The notes below the pieces were generated by a model. The model ran no database searches, was not told the origin of the DNA, and saw only the letters and a program-made list of their open reading frames with translations. DNA of 64,000 nucleotides, from NCBI RefSeq assembly GCF_003096555.1, contig NZ_QEKM01000001.1:1674001-1738000 (forward strand). The letters are read 5' to 3'. This stretch comes from Simplicispira sp. 125. Its GTDB lineage: Bacteria > Pseudomonadota > Gammaproteobacteria > Burkholderiales > Burkholderiaceae_C. The translations under genes were made by a program, and so were the position numbers. Of this stretch, positions 43,201 to 51,979 are shown in pieces. Numbering within the stretch: position 1 is the stretch's first letter; each line of letters begins with the position of its first letter.

Positions 43201-44134
43201 CCATTTCGGGCTGCACGGGGATGGCCTTGGCTCCCAGGGTCGGCGCATCGATCGACCGCGCCAGCACCACCGGTTGCTTGCGAAAAAGCTTGTGCGAACG
43301 GTGCATGGCCGAAAACGCCTGTGACTCGAAAGCACCTACCGTTTCGCTGGCTCCCAACAACAACACACCATGCGGCTTGAGGGCAAAGTGCAGTTGCGAC
43401 AGTGCCTTGATTTGCGCCACTGGCTTGAGGTAGATCAGCAAGTTGCGGCAGACGGCCAGATCGATGCGGGTGAACGGCGGATCGCTCAGCAGGTTGTGCC
43501 GCGCAAACACGACATGGCGGCGCAAAGTGGCGTCGACCCGCACACGCTCCTCGGATTCGCGCAAAAAATACCGTCTCAATAGCCCCTCGGGCACGGCAGC
43601 CACTGCCGCATCGCCATAGCTGCCGCGCGACGCTTCGGCCAGCACGTCTCCAGCCAGGTCGGTGGCAAACACCTTGACGTTTCCGTGGAAGCCCATGCGA
43701 CCTGCGGCATCGAGCGCCAGCATGGCCAGCGAGTACGCCTCCTCGCCGCTCGCGCAACCCGCGGACCAGATACGCAACTCATCGCTGGCATCGCGCCCAC
43801 GCAGCAGGTCGGGCAGCACTTCGTCGAACAATTGAGCGAACACCTCCGGGTCACGGAAGAACTCGGTCACGTTGATCATCAGATCGCGGCACAAGGCCTG
43901 GCGCTCGGCCTCGTCGGCATCCAGGCGCTGCACATAGGCCTGTGCACCATCGAGTTCACACTGGGCGATCCGATGGTGGATGCGGCGCGTGACGGTGGAG
44001 GTTTTGTACCCTGAAAAATCGATCGCGCAACGCCGTCGCAGCAAGTCGACGATAGCGGGCAACTCAGCCAGTGGTTCGACAGCCCCTTCATTCCACTGGC
44101 TGACATCTTCCGGCACGTGAACGGAGGGATCCAT
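40220..44134 (-). CDS. CheR-PAS-GGDEF-EAL signalling protein
   Basis: 1304 residues from ATG 44134. Order: CheR methyltransferase (about 20-290; RIWSAGCASGEEAYSLAM as the SAM motif, NVTEFFRD), a long coiled coil (about 350-430; ELTASNEELQSTNEELKSVN), three to four PAS/PAC units (to about 880), GGDEF (RQGGDEFLIAL near 955) and EAL (VGVEALLRWQ near 1081, ELTESLLIDD, IDDFGTGYSSLAYLKRF). Both cyclic-di-GMP motifs are intact. CheB, which usually precedes CheR in such fusions, is missing. It would link receptor-type methylation to c-di-GMP turnover. It is divergent from the gene at 44319. Confidence 0.93.
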   Translation of the reverse strand: MDPSVHVPEDVSQWNEGAVEPLAELPAIVDLLRRRCAIDFSGYKTSTVTRRIHHRIAQCELDGAQAYVQRLDADEAERQALCRDLMINVTEFFRDPEVFAQLFDEVLPDLLRGRDASDELRIWSAGCASGEEAYSLAMLALDAAGRMGFHGNVKVFATDLAGDVLAEASRGSYGDAAVAAVPEGLLRRYFLRESEERVRVDATLRRHVVFARHNLLSDPPFTRIDLAVCRNLLIYLKPVAQIKALSQLHFALKPHGVLLLGASETVGAFESQAFSAMHRSHKLFRKQPVVLARSIDAPTLGAKAIPVQPEMDLPDVTGQPPEVLEAELLATRERLQEMVLELQASHERLDLGNEELTASNEELQSTNEELKSVNEDLYVLNRELEGKNEELGTLNRDYDHLLDSTEIGIVFLDAQLHLRRFSPAVGEFLALRASDLGRPVRDIHYRIGSQQDFLAELQRCARTGDRIEHEIALGGGRWVYQRMLPFKEDGARGDGVVLTWTDISEIKRMQTLTEQLAADRTRLMGILDLLPDGVYITSANFDIEYLNPALEREFGPVQGRKCYEYFHGRNSQCDWCNHDKVLAGKTVQWEWTSPKGRTFDLFDLPFHNPDGTVSKFELFHDITDAKDSRRRMQEAAKLARVGHWEWSIATGELHWGDETLKCFGYAPGSQSPTIEAFLQHIIPQDRRRIEASLQSALEQRTDYQEEFQFVRMDGSVRIGLATGHVECNVQGHPITLSGAMQDITLLRQTEQRFQVAFRASPLAASIAQISDGRFIEVNDKYEKYFGWTRADLIGKSTLDIGLWVDLASRQAWLDELRRVGTALDFESQWRCKSGEIRLVSLSAELIDINNEPLVLAFIQDITERKENEARIDFLAHHDPLTGLPNRVLFRDRFALAMAWSERSGCKVALLYVDLDHFKTINDTLGHPVGDHLLQQVAQRLRECVRETDTISRQGGDEFLIALTDIHDQEAVSRVTTKVIDALSKPFSIDNHELAATVSMGVAVWPDDGQDFDALLQRADTAMYQAKAAGRNTYRFYTAQMNAQALEQFQLRTALHWALDQHQFVLHYQPQIELASGRVVGVEALLRWQRDPQELLLPGRFIAAAEESGLIVPIGEWVLREACAQAVRWQQAGLPEMTMAVNLSAVQFRRSDLLCTVTQALVDSGLDPAWLELELTESLLIDDAEQVLETLRRLKALGVCLSIDDFGTGYSSLAYLKRFAVDKLKIDQSFVRDIVSDPDDAAIVRAIISMARSLKLKVIAEGVETGELASILHLYQCHEAQGYHYARPMPADALVDWLQSYPVRT

Positions 44135-44318
44135 GCGGCCCATTATCGCGGCACCGTCCAGGATGCCAACCCTGACAAGGCAAGGGTTTACGAGTGGCTC
44201 CCCATTTGCGATACGTGCAGCAAGGCCCGCGCCTTTACACTGCGCCCATGCCTGCACACATCCCTACCCATCCACCTTCCGCCCCATCACTGCGCCACAC
44301 TGCGCCAAGGCCCTTGCC

Positions 44319-45233
44319 ATGAAGATCGCCGTGATGGGCGCGGGCGCCGTGGGCTGCTACTACGGAGGAATGCTGGCCCGCGCCGGGCACGATGTGGTGC
44401 TGGTGGCCCGACCTGCACACGTCGAGGCCATGCAACGCCAGGGATTGCGGCTGGACACCCAGACCTTTCAGGAACAGGTGCGCGTGCAGGCCAGCACGCA
44501 GCCCGAGGCCGTGCAGGGCGCGCAGTGCGTGCTGTTTTGCGTCAAGTCCACCGACACCGAGAGCGCAGGCCTGGCCATGGCGCCGCATCTGGCTGAAGGC
44601 GCCACTGTGCTGAGCCTGCAGAACGGCGTGGACAACGCCGAGCGCCTCGCGGCCGTACTGCAGCGTCCAGTGCTGCCTGCCGTGGTGTACGTGGCCACCG
44701 CCATGGCCGGGCCCGGCCATGTGCGCCACTTTGGCCGGGGCGAACTGGTGGTTGCGCCGTCACCCGCCAGCGAGCCCCTTGCACAAACCTTTGCCGCCGC
44801 AGGCATTCCGGTGCAGGTATCGGACAACGTGGCGGGAGCGCTGTGGGCCAAACTGGTGCTCAACTGCGTGTACAACCCGCTCTCGGCCATTACCGGGCTG
44901 CCCTACGGCGAAATCGTTAACAGCCCGGGCCTGAACATCCCCCGAATGATGGACGACATCGTGCAGGAATGCCTGGCCGTGGCACGGGCCAGCGGCATCC
45001 ATGTGCCAGAAGGCACGGCCGAGGCGGTGCTGCCGCTCGCAGCCTCCATGCCGGGCCAGATATCCTCCACCGCGCAAGATCTGGCGCGCGCAAAGCACAG
45101 CGAGATTGACCACCTCAACGGCTTCATCGTGCGCCGGGGCGAGGCGCTGGGGATTGCCACCCCCGCCAACCGCCTGTTGCACATCCTGGTGCGCCTGCTG
45201 GAAAAGCGCCTGCCTGCCCCACCGAGCGCTTGA
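44319..45233 (+). CDS. 2-dehydropantoate 2-reductase family protein
   Basis: 304 residues. MKIAVMGAGAVGCYYGGML is the NADPH-binding start. The catalytic lysine lies in AGALWAKLVLNCVYNPLSAI, and the C-terminal domain has LARAKHSEIDHLNGFIVRRG, all as in PanE. It would reduce ketopantoate to pantoate in coenzyme A synthesis; bacteria often have several paralogues, so panE itself is not certain. Its TGA shares a base with the next ATG (TGATG). Confidence 0.9.
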   Translation: MKIAVMGAGAVGCYYGGMLARAGHDVVLVARPAHVEAMQRQGLRLDTQTFQEQVRVQASTQPEAVQGAQCVLFCVKSTDTESAGLAMAPHLAEGATVLSLQNGVDNAERLAAVLQRPVLPAVVYVATAMAGPGHVRHFGRGELVVAPSPASEPLAQTFAAAGIPVQVSDNVAGALWAKLVLNCVYNPLSAITGLPYGEIVNSPGLNIPRMMDDIVQECLAVARASGIHVPEGTAEAVLPLAASMPGQISSTAQDLARAKHSEIDHLNGFIVRRGEALGIATPANRLLHILVRLLEKRLPAPPSA

Positions 45234-45604
45234 TGCCCCTGCCTACCTTTGACCGGGTTCAACCCGGCGTGACCATTCCCGTCTTCTGGGCCCTGCTGCT
45301 AGGCGTGACCGTGCTCTGCCTGCTGCCCACCGCCTACCTTCCGCAAAAGGTGTTCAGCCTGTGGGACAAGGCACAGCACGCGCTTGCCTTTGCGACCCTC
45401 GCCGCCCTGGGCCTGCTGGCCTACCCGCACCGCCGCTGGCGGGTGCTGGCGGGTTTGCTGGTGTTTGGTGGACTCATCGAACTGGCACAAGCCGCCACCG
45501 GCTGGCGCCAGGGCGAGTGGGCCGACTGGCTGGCGGATGCCGCGGGCCTTGCCCTGGGCCTGGCGCTGGCGGGGTCGCTACAGCGCCCTGTCAATCCAAC
45601 CTGA
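45233..45604 (+). CDS. VanZ-like membrane protein
   Basis: 123 residues, starting in TGATG overlap with the preceding gene. It has three to four membrane helices (FWALLLGVTVLCLLPTAYLP; ALAFATLAALGLLAYP; VLAGLLVFGGLIELAQA; WLADAAGLALGLALAG) and the VanZ motif WDKAQHALAFA plus ELAQ...R.GEWADWLADAAG. The role in this setting is unknown; VanZ proteins modify envelope properties. Confidence 0.85.
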   Translation: MPLPTFDRVQPGVTIPVFWALLLGVTVLCLLPTAYLPQKVFSLWDKAQHALAFATLAALGLLAYPHRRWRVLAGLLVFGGLIELAQAATGWRQGEWADWLADAAGLALGLALAGSLQRPVNPT

Positions 45605-45608
45605 ATGC

Positions 45609-45662
45609 TCTATTTTTTATAGCTACTAGCGCTTTCACAGCAAGCGCCAGAGGCGTTTTTCA
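45609..45662. repeat. Interspersed palindromic repeat, copy 6
   Basis: TATTTTTTATAGCTACTAGCGCTTTCACAGCAAGCGCCAGAGGCGTTTTT. The arms are AGCGCTT and AAGCGCC. It lies between the convergent VanZ-like gene and the transglutaminase-like gene, where it may act as a shared terminator with its T runs at both ends. Confidence 0.8.
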
Positions 45663-47624
45663 CTTCTTTTTCTTTGTTCCGCGCGCTTTGGCCTTGGCAC
45701 TGTGGCTGCGTGCAGGCTTTGCCCGGCTCTGTGCCATGCCCCGCTGATAGAAAATTTGCGCGCGCAAACTTTGCGCGATGGGCTGGGCCTGGGCGTTCCA
45801 CTGCACCATGTATTCAGGGGTACAAATGCCCTCAGGCGTGGTGTCACGGATTTCGCGTTCCACCCGCACCCCATTGCTGGTGCGCCGGTAGCTGCCGCTG
45901 TAGTTGATCAACGGGTTGTTGGTCTGCAGGTTCTCCGGCAGGCGCGTGAACACTACTCCTGGCTCGAGGGTGATGTCGTAGGTTTCCTGGCTGTGGTAGC
46001 CATAGCAACGCACCCTGCGCCGGGGCTTGGGTGGATCCTCCAGCGTGGCAAAACGCACCACCGACAAGGGCAACCCCACCACCGGCGCCAGCACAAAAGC
46101 GCCTTCGGGGCCGCCTTGCAGGTAGTTGTCGATGTCGAAACTGAAGCCAAAGCTGTATTTTTCCGAGAGCGCCTTGTCGGCAGACAAATCGCCCTTGTCC
46201 AGAACGCCCGTGCCCTTGTAGCCTGCGCTGGCGAGCACCTTGCGCACAAAATCGTGCTGCGCATCACCGTGCAGGTCACGCATGTATTCACGCATGCGGG
46301 CGGCCTGGGTGCCCAAAAAATCGACCCGCAGGCGTCCACTCGCGCTGCCGTTGACGGCCAGCTTGATCGCGGTGTGCACACGCTGCTGCGTTTGGTCGGC
46401 ATTGGCGGCAGGCAGGATGGCCACCGCCTGGTCTGCGCCCACATGGACCACCGGCTTGGCATAGGCATTGGCGGGCAGGTAGCCAAAAGGCACCTGCTTG
46501 GCCGTGGCGTCCAGGTAAAGGCGAAGGTCGGGCAGGTAGTTGATGACATGGTTCACGCTGGCGACCACCGGCGTAGCGGGCAGGTCATACTCTTCGCCCG
46601 CGTTGATGAGCGCCTGCTCAGCGCGCACCCCGGCCGCCGTCAGCAAAGCCTGCAGCAGCGTGGCATGGTCTTTGCAATCGCCCATCTTGCTGTCCAGCAC
46701 CTGGTTGGTATCGCGCGGCACCACGGTGCCCACACCCAGGCAATTGCCGTCATAGGTGATCTGCGTGGACACCCATTCATAGAGCAGGCGCGCACGTTCG
46801 CGCGGATCGGTTTGCGCGCCCACGATGGAGCGCGCCAGTTCACGGATACGGGCCGTGGGCTCGGCCTTGGGCAGGGCGCGCTCGCCATAGGCGCGGGCGA
46901 TCGCAGCATAGTCGGCAAAGCTGCTGACCAGCAGCACCGGCATTTCGTCCATGCGCCAGATACCCGCATCGCCTTCTTCCGAAGGATGCGGCTGGGGGTT
47001 GCGGTAGCGCCATTGGCGCACCGTGGTATCGCCTTCAGTCGCTTCGGGCTGCTCCTGCAAACCATGCGCCTCGAAGCGCAGCTTCAGGCCCTTGGCAACC
47101 CGGAGCGTGATCTGGCTGTCCTCGTGCACGGTATCGGGAGAAAACTCTTGCACCACCGAAAACTGCCCGGGGAACATGGCCTCCTTGTCGTCGATGCGGT
47201 AGCTGACGCCTGCGAAATCGCCCACGGCCAAATCCGGGAATACAACCGAGATGCGCGTTTGGTCCGACTGCACGTGCGTCTGGTAGTCGCCAGGAAGCAC
47301 CTCAATGCGCCGCCCATCCGCCTTGAGGGTATAGGCCTCCAGCATCTGGCCCTTCTGGACCCCATTGCTGAAGGAGAAAGAAAAGGATTTCAACTCTTCC
47401 AAGGCGCTGGGCCGCGTGACCTGGTTCAGCAAGGTATTGGCGTACGACGCACGACCATCCTTTGCCACGTCATAGGCCACGTGCCATTGCTTGAGCACCG
47501 CGGGTCTCTGCGGGCTGGCATCGGTTTGCGCGGCCACGCCCCCTGCCCACAGTGCCAGGGTGCACAGCACGCCTGCGGCCCAGGCCCTGGCACGGGCACG
47601 GGCACTTTGCAAAGGTTGGGACAT
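45660..47624 (-). CDS. DUF3857/transglutaminase-like exported protein
   Basis: 654 residues. A signal peptide (AWAAGVLCTLALWAGGVAAQ) is followed by a DUF3857 beta domain (about 45-200) and a transglutaminase-like core. The core has the nucleophile in KMGDCKDHATLLQALL and the His in VNHVINYLPDLRLYLDATA. A C-terminal beta domain and a Lys-rich tail (AKAKARGTKKKK) complete it. AGGAG stands 8 bases before the start. It acts in the periplasm or outer envelope; the peptide substrate is unknown. The gene downstream on the same strand order (47856-48527) may belong with it. Confidence 0.88.
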   Translation of the reverse strand: MSQPLQSARARARAWAAGVLCTLALWAGGVAAQTDASPQRPAVLKQWHVAYDVAKDGRASYANTLLNQVTRPSALEELKSFSFSFSNGVQKGQMLEAYTLKADGRRIEVLPGDYQTHVQSDQTRISVVFPDLAVGDFAGVSYRIDDKEAMFPGQFSVVQEFSPDTVHEDSQITLRVAKGLKLRFEAHGLQEQPEATEGDTTVRQWRYRNPQPHPSEEGDAGIWRMDEMPVLLVSSFADYAAIARAYGERALPKAEPTARIRELARSIVGAQTDPRERARLLYEWVSTQITYDGNCLGVGTVVPRDTNQVLDSKMGDCKDHATLLQALLTAAGVRAEQALINAGEEYDLPATPVVASVNHVINYLPDLRLYLDATAKQVPFGYLPANAYAKPVVHVGADQAVAILPAANADQTQQRVHTAIKLAVNGSASGRLRVDFLGTQAARMREYMRDLHGDAQHDFVRKVLASAGYKGTGVLDKGDLSADKALSEKYSFGFSFDIDNYLQGGPEGAFVLAPVVGLPLSVVRFATLEDPPKPRRRVRCYGYHSQETYDITLEPGVVFTRLPENLQTNNPLINYSGSYRRTSNGVRVEREIRDTTPEGICTPEYMVQWNAQAQPIAQSLRAQIFYQRGMAQSRAKPARSHSAKAKARGTKKKK

Positions 47625-47855
47625 GGCTGCTTCTCCTGACGTTGACTGCCACGCGACTACAGCGGTGGGCGGGGCATCTTAAAAGACGCAGCGAGACGAT
47701 TGCGGGTCGAAGCAATAAGTTACACGGTCCGAAAAACGCACCAAGAACGGCTCACAAAACCGCAACGAAGCGGCCCTGGCCAAGCGCTCCGTCGCAGGCA
47801 GCACAGACAGCGCAACAAGGCGGAACAACGACAACAAAAAAGGTTGTCTGCCGCT

Positions 47856-48527
47856 CTAATTACGCCGTGCCCACCACACAAAGGCCAGTGCCGCCACCCC
47901 GAGCAAGATGGGCACCCAGCCCATCAGCAGCTCGATCGGCGAGGAGGGGCGCATACCCGACCACACCTCGATCCGCATGTCCTGCAGGCGCAGGTTGTGG
48001 GCCGTATTGAACTCGATCACCGGGGCGGCCTTGCGGTCGGCTTTCAGGGTCACGGGCAGCGACGCACCGACCAGTTCAACCGTTTGGCCCCCGCGTGCAT
48101 TTTTCTGTGCCATTTCAGGCAACAACACCTTGTGCAAGCTACCGTCGAGAACCCAGCCCAATTGCAGACGGGTGCCTGCGTCTCCATCGGCCAGCGCCAC
48201 GCCGGTGGCTTTGATGACCAAGGTGTAGGGGCTGCCATCCGTGGTCAGGTCGATATCCGGGCCCTGCCAGGCTTGAGCACCTGCCAGTGGTTCGCCCGGT
48301 TGCGCAGCAGCGGGCCCGGCTTGGGCATTTTTCTCCTGGTACTGCAGAAACCGGGCCACGGCCTCAGGGGGCAGATCGTAGGTCTTGAGCAAACGCAGAC
48401 CCCACTGGCCCGCCGCCTCTTCCGCCTGCGCCCCTCCTGTGCCGAGTAGCAGCGCCAGCAGGGCGGCCAGGGCCCATAACCAATACCCTGTTCGGCGGGC
48501 GCCGCGTATCTCGGTCAGTGTGTGCAT
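47856..48527 (-). CDS. Exported hypothetical protein with C-terminal membrane anchor
   Basis: 223 residues. A signal peptide (YWLWALAALLALLLGTGGAQAE), a beta-rich domain (PYTLVIKATGVALADGDAGT ... LHKVLLPEMAQKNARGG) and a single C-terminal helix (IELLMGWVPILLGVAALAFVWW) with a basic end. It is a periplasmic domain held in the inner membrane. It lies upstream of the transglutaminase-like gene with 231 bases between, so a functional pair is possible. I do not recognise the family. Confidence 0.72.
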   Translation of the reverse strand: MHTLTEIRGARRTGYWLWALAALLALLLGTGGAQAEEAAGQWGLRLLKTYDLPPEAVARFLQYQEKNAQAGPAAAQPGEPLAGAQAWQGPDIDLTTDGSPYTLVIKATGVALADGDAGTRLQLGWVLDGSLHKVLLPEMAQKNARGGQTVELVGASLPVTLKADRKAAPVIEFNTAHNLRLQDMRIEVWSGMRPSSPIELLMGWVPILLGVAALAFVWWARRN

Positions 48528-48653
48528 TGTTCAACCTTCTGCGCCGCAGATGGGGTGCGGTGCGGCGCGAGTGTACCCAGACACCGGGCTAGAGCCTTCG
48601 CGTTTGCGCCGCTTTATTGAGGGCAGTCAAGGCCGGGCCGAAAAGCGCATGCC

Positions 48654-49622
48654 TCATGCGCCCGGTGGCAGCGAGCGCCTCTCGCGCAGCACCTGCGCGG
48701 CGCCGTCGGCCACCAGCACAGCCACGGCGGCAAATACCAGGCCGTACACGGGCCACTGCCCTTCGGCCACGGTCTCGCCCAGTAGCAGGGCCACCAGCAC
48801 CAGCAGCACCGGCTCGACATAGGTGAGCAAACCAAACAACCCCATGGGCAGAAGGCGGCTGGCGGCCATGTACAGCGCCAGCGCCACCGCACTGACCACG
48901 CCCAGCAAGGGCACCAGGATCCACAACTTGGCGTGTGCCGCCACGACCGGCAGAGTGGACGGTTCACGCATCACAAACCAGGCGGCCACGGGCAGCATCA
49001 CCGCCAGATCAAGCCAGTGGCCTGCCAGTTGTTCGGTGCGCAAACGGCGGCGCAGAGCAAAGTACACGGGGTAGCCCAGGGCCACCAGCCAGGTCTCCCA
49101 CGACACGCCCCCGGCGCGCAGCAGCTCAAACCCCACCCCCACCGCCGCCAGCCCGGTCGCCCAGCGGTGCGCAGACGAAAGTTGCTCGCGGTAGATCACA
49201 CGGCCCACCAGCACCATCACCAGTGGCAGCAAAAAATAGCCCAGCGACACAGGCAGCGCGCGCCCATGCAGCGGCGCCCACATGAACAGCCACAACTGCA
49301 CACCCACCAGGGCACTGCTGGTCAGCAAGGCCAGCGCCAACGTCGGCTTGGCACGCACGCGCTGCCACAGCTCCCGCACCTGCGCAGCCTCGCCACGCCA
49401 GAACAGCAGCGCGGTGGTAAAGGGCAGCGTACACAGCACGCGCCAGCCAAAAATGGCCTCGCCATCGAGCGGTGCGAGAAACGGAGACAGGTAGTAAATG
49501 CCGCCAAACAGAAAGGAGGCGAGAACGGACGCAACAATGCCCTTGAACACAGCAGAGAGGCTTTCAAAAAAAGGGGCCCGTAAGCCCCAGGCCGCAGAAT
49601 CTGCCAGGAGGGCTGGCTCCAT
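48654..49622 (-). CDS. rarD: EamA/RarD-type transporter
   Basis: 322 residues, about ten membrane helices in two EamA-like halves (FKGIVASVLASFLFGGIYYL; VSAVALALYMAASRLLPMGL). The opening KG...S...F...YYLSP and SLGYFLLPLVMVLVGRVIYR, with LF(G)LLTYVEPVLLVLVALLLGE, follow the RarD pattern. Substrate unknown. RarD is the chloramphenicol-sensitive protein name used by annotation. The gene lies alone on the minus strand. Confidence 0.85.
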   Translation of the reverse strand: MEPALLADSAAWGLRAPFFESLSAVFKGIVASVLASFLFGGIYYLSPFLAPLDGEAIFGWRVLCTLPFTTALLFWRGEAAQVRELWQRVRAKPTLALALLTSSALVGVQLWLFMWAPLHGRALPVSLGYFLLPLVMVLVGRVIYREQLSSAHRWATGLAAVGVGFELLRAGGVSWETWLVALGYPVYFALRRRLRTEQLAGHWLDLAVMLPVAAWFVMREPSTLPVVAAHAKLWILVPLLGVVSAVALALYMAASRLLPMGLFGLLTYVEPVLLVLVALLLGETVAEGQWPVYGLVFAAVAVLVADGAAQVLRERRSLPPGA

Positions 49623-49687
49623 GGCGGGGATGTGCCTGCACTACCCTCCGCTGGGCGTTGGTACATGGCGATATTTTTGCGGAAAAG

Positions 49688-49742
49688 CTATATTAACGAT
49701 AGCTGCTTGCGCTTTATTGATAAGCGTTTCGAAGCATTTTAA
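49688..49742. repeat. Interspersed palindromic repeat, copy 7
   Basis: TATATTAACGATAGCTGCTTGCGCTTTATTGATAAGCGTTTCGAAGCATTTT. The arms are TTGCGCTT/AAGCG. It lies between two minus-strand genes (a DHH protein and the RarD-like transporter). Confidence 0.8.
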
Positions 49743-49753
49743 CCTAATATATT

Positions 49754-50692
49754 TTAAAAACATCCAACCGCAGGGGCCGTGGCATCCAGCGATCCACTGA
49801 GCAGAGCAGGCAGACGCTCGATTCCCATGCGAAAACCACAGGCCTGCGCATGGCCGCCACCGCCCATGCTTTCGGCCAAGGGAATGCAATCGAAACCGCG
49901 CTGCGAGCGCAGCCCCACCTTGACCACGCCCCCCTTGCCCGCCGACCACAGCAGCGCAAAGGTACCGCTGCGCTTGGAGAGCATTTCACCCAGCAGGCTG
50001 TGGAACACACCAGGGGCGTTGAGCATCAAACCTTGCTGTCCATTAAAGGTGACGGGCAAGGCGCCCTCGGCCATGTCGGCGGCAAGCTTGTGGAATTTCT
50101 CGTCCATGGCCTGGCCACGTGCCATGAATGCGGCCGTCTGTACCGAATCGAAGAAGGCGATCTCCTGCCAACGCACAAAATCGAACGGTTCCATGTCCAG
50201 CGCGGCAAGAAAGGCTGCGCTCTCCGGGTACTGCCAGTTCCACAGGTCGCGGTCCTCGACGTAGCGCACGAGATCCGGTAAAGATTCCTCGGGATGGAAG
50301 AACTCCCATGCCAGGCGAGCGCCCGATTTGTCCATATCGAAATGCACCACACCGCAGCGGCAGGCAAAGCCTGTGAGTTTTTCTGCGGCGCTCTTGTGGT
50401 GGTCCAGCAGAACCAAACGCTCTGCGCGCTCCTCAATGGCGCGCAAAATGTTTTCCGAAAAAGAAAAGTCCAGGATGTAAACAGCCCGGCCCGCCAGCGG
50501 CGGCAAGTCGTCCACCGACTTCGTATCGCCGTGGTCCAGGCCCACCAGCTCAACTTGGCCGCCGTAGTAGCGCCAGGCGGCCAGAGCGGCCGCAAAGCCG
50601 TCGGGGCAACTGCGCCCGTGGAACAAAACCAGGGGCTGGGGGTCTATCTTGCTGGGCTTGACCAGCAATTGCAGGGGGAGAATGGTCTTCAT
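49754..50692 (-). CDS. DHH-family phosphoesterase
   Basis: 312 residues from ATG 50692. The DHH domain shows LVLFHGRSCPDGFAAALAAW (metal Asp), the LDHGDTK region, and RLVLLDHHKSAAEKL (the DHH triad). The DHHA1 domain ends with the glycine motif MGGGGHAQACGFRMG. It would cleave phosphoester bonds in small nucleotides or oligoribonucleotides (NrnA-like) or polyphosphate. No good ribosome-binding site is visible. It is divergent from the TerB-like gene with only 70 bases between starts. Confidence 0.87.
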   Translation of the reverse strand: MKTILPLQLLVKPSKIDPQPLVLFHGRSCPDGFAAALAAWRYYGGQVELVGLDHGDTKSVDDLPPLAGRAVYILDFSFSENILRAIEERAERLVLLDHHKSAAEKLTGFACRCGVVHFDMDKSGARLAWEFFHPEESLPDLVRYVEDRDLWNWQYPESAAFLAALDMEPFDFVRWQEIAFFDSVQTAAFMARGQAMDEKFHKLAADMAEGALPVTFNGQQGLMLNAPGVFHSLLGEMLSKRSGTFALLWSAGKGGVVKVGLRSQRGFDCIPLAESMGGGGHAQACGFRMGIERLPALLSGSLDATAPAVGCF

Positions 50693-50762
50693 GGTGCAGG
50701 ATTGTCGCGCGCCGGGACCCATTGCACACGGGCACGCCTTCCCCCATGAACCACACACCACC

Positions 50763-51224
50763 ATGATCCAAGCCCTGAAAGACCTTTTCGACCACTTCGC
50801 ATTGCCCGCTCCCGACCATGCCGACCCTGCACAGGCCGTGCAACTGGCGGCCGCGGTGCTGCTGGTGGAAGTGGCCCGCGCCGACGCCACGACCAGCGCC
50901 GTGGAGCAGCAAGCCCTGCTGCGCGCGCTGCAGCGCACCTTTGCCCTGGCACCAGACACGCTGGCCCGGCTGGTGGAGCAGGCCACCACCACGGCCGAGA
51001 CAGCCTATGACTACCAGCGCTTTACCAGCATGCTCAACGACCACTGCACGCAAGCACAGAAAATCGACCTGGTCGAGGCCCTGTGGCAGGTAGCCTATGC
51101 CGACGACCACCTGGACGCGCACGAACAGCACACCATCAGCAAGGTGGCCGGGCTATTGCATGTCACCCATGGTGAATACATCGCGGCCAAGATGCGCGCC
51201 AAAGAGGCTGCGCAGGCGCATTGA
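50763..51224 (+). CDS. TerB-family (tellurite-resistance-like) protein
   Basis: 153 residues. All-helical TerB-like domain: FDHFALPAPDHADPAQAVQL, then AAAVLLVEVARADATTSAVE, and YADDHLDAHEQHTISKVAGL, the acidic D..LD..E helix pair that is typical of the TerB/DjlA fold and may bind metal. No TerD or other ter genes are nearby, so tellurite resistance is not implied. Its TGA shares a base with the next start (TGATG). Confidence 0.83.
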   Translation: MIQALKDLFDHFALPAPDHADPAQAVQLAAAVLLVEVARADATTSAVEQQALLRALQRTFALAPDTLARLVEQATTTAETAYDYQRFTSMLNDHCTQAQKIDLVEALWQVAYADDHLDAHEQHTISKVAGLLHVTHGEYIAAKMRAKEAAQAH

Positions 51225-51979
51225 TGCCCCCGCTCCACATTCTTTGGCGCGATGACGCCATGGTGGCCGTGTACAAGCCTGCCGGCTGGCTGGTGCACCG
51301 CACCGGGCTGGATGCCGGGGAGACCCGTTTTGTTATGCAGGCGCTGCGCGACCAGTTGGGCCAGCATGTCTACCCCGTGCACCGGCTCGACAAGGGCACC
51401 TGCGGCGTGCTGGTGATGGGCCTGCACCCTGCTGCTGCGCGCGCGCTGTCGCAGGCCTTTGAACACCATGCCGTGCGCAAGCGCTACCTGGCCATGGTGC
51501 GCGGCTGGTTCCCAGGGAGCGCCGAGGTAGACCATGCCCTGCGACCCGACGATGCCCCCCCAGATGCTCCCGCCCAGCCTGCCCAGACGCACTTGCGCAG
51601 CCTAGCGCACCTGGAGCTGCCCGAGTCCAGCGACCCGCGCTTTGCACACACACGCGCCTCACTGGTGCAAGCGGTGCCACTGACTGGGCGGCGCCACCAG
51701 ATTCGCCGCCACCTCAAGCACCTGGCCCACCCCATCATCGGCGACGCCACGCACGGCAAAGGCCCGCTGAACCGCTGGTGGGCCACCCGTCTGGGCCAGC
51801 AGCGCCTGTGGCTGCACGCCTGGCAACTGGCGCTGCCCCACCCCGTTACCGGCGAATGGCTGGAACTGGACAGCGGGCTCCTGCAGCCCGGCACTGCCAC
51901 CGCCGACATCGGCGACTGGCATCGGCTGCTGGAGCAGCAGCCCTGGGCTCTGCCCCTGCTCAGACCAACGGCCGCGTAA
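51224..51979 (+). CDS. RluA-family pseudouridine synthase (TruC-like)
   Basis: 251 residues. The catalytic motif is YPVHRLDKGTCGVLVMG, with Asp56. AVYKPAGWLVHR stands near the start and LTGRRHQIRRHLKHLAHPII near residue 150, as in RluA/TruC enzymes. The size and lack of an S4 domain favour TruC, which modifies U65 of certain tRNAs. Coupled to the TerB-like gene by TGATG. Its 3' end overlaps the convergent deacylase gene by 20 bases. Confidence 0.9.
   Translation: MPPLHILWRDDAMVAVYKPAGWLVHRTGLDAGETRFVMQALRDQLGQHVYPVHRLDKGTCGVLVMGLHPAAARALSQAFEHHAVRKRYLAMVRGWFPGSAEVDHALRPDDAPPDAPAQPAQTHLRSLAHLELPESSDPRFAHTRASLVQAVPLTGRRHQIRRHLKHLAHPIIGDATHGKGPLNRWWATRLGQQRLWLHAWQLALPHPVTGEWLELDSGLLQPGTATADIGDWHRLLEQQPWALPLLRPTAA

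Noticed and set aside
39154..44134. CBASS or other defence operon (patatin plus signalling protein)
   Set aside because: The neighbour is a CheR-GGDEF-EAL protein, not a nucleotidyltransferase of the CD-NTase type; no accessory cap genes.
50763..51224. Tellurite resistance locus
   Set aside because: Only a single TerB-like gene with no terACDEF or tehAB; the fold alone does not indicate resistance.
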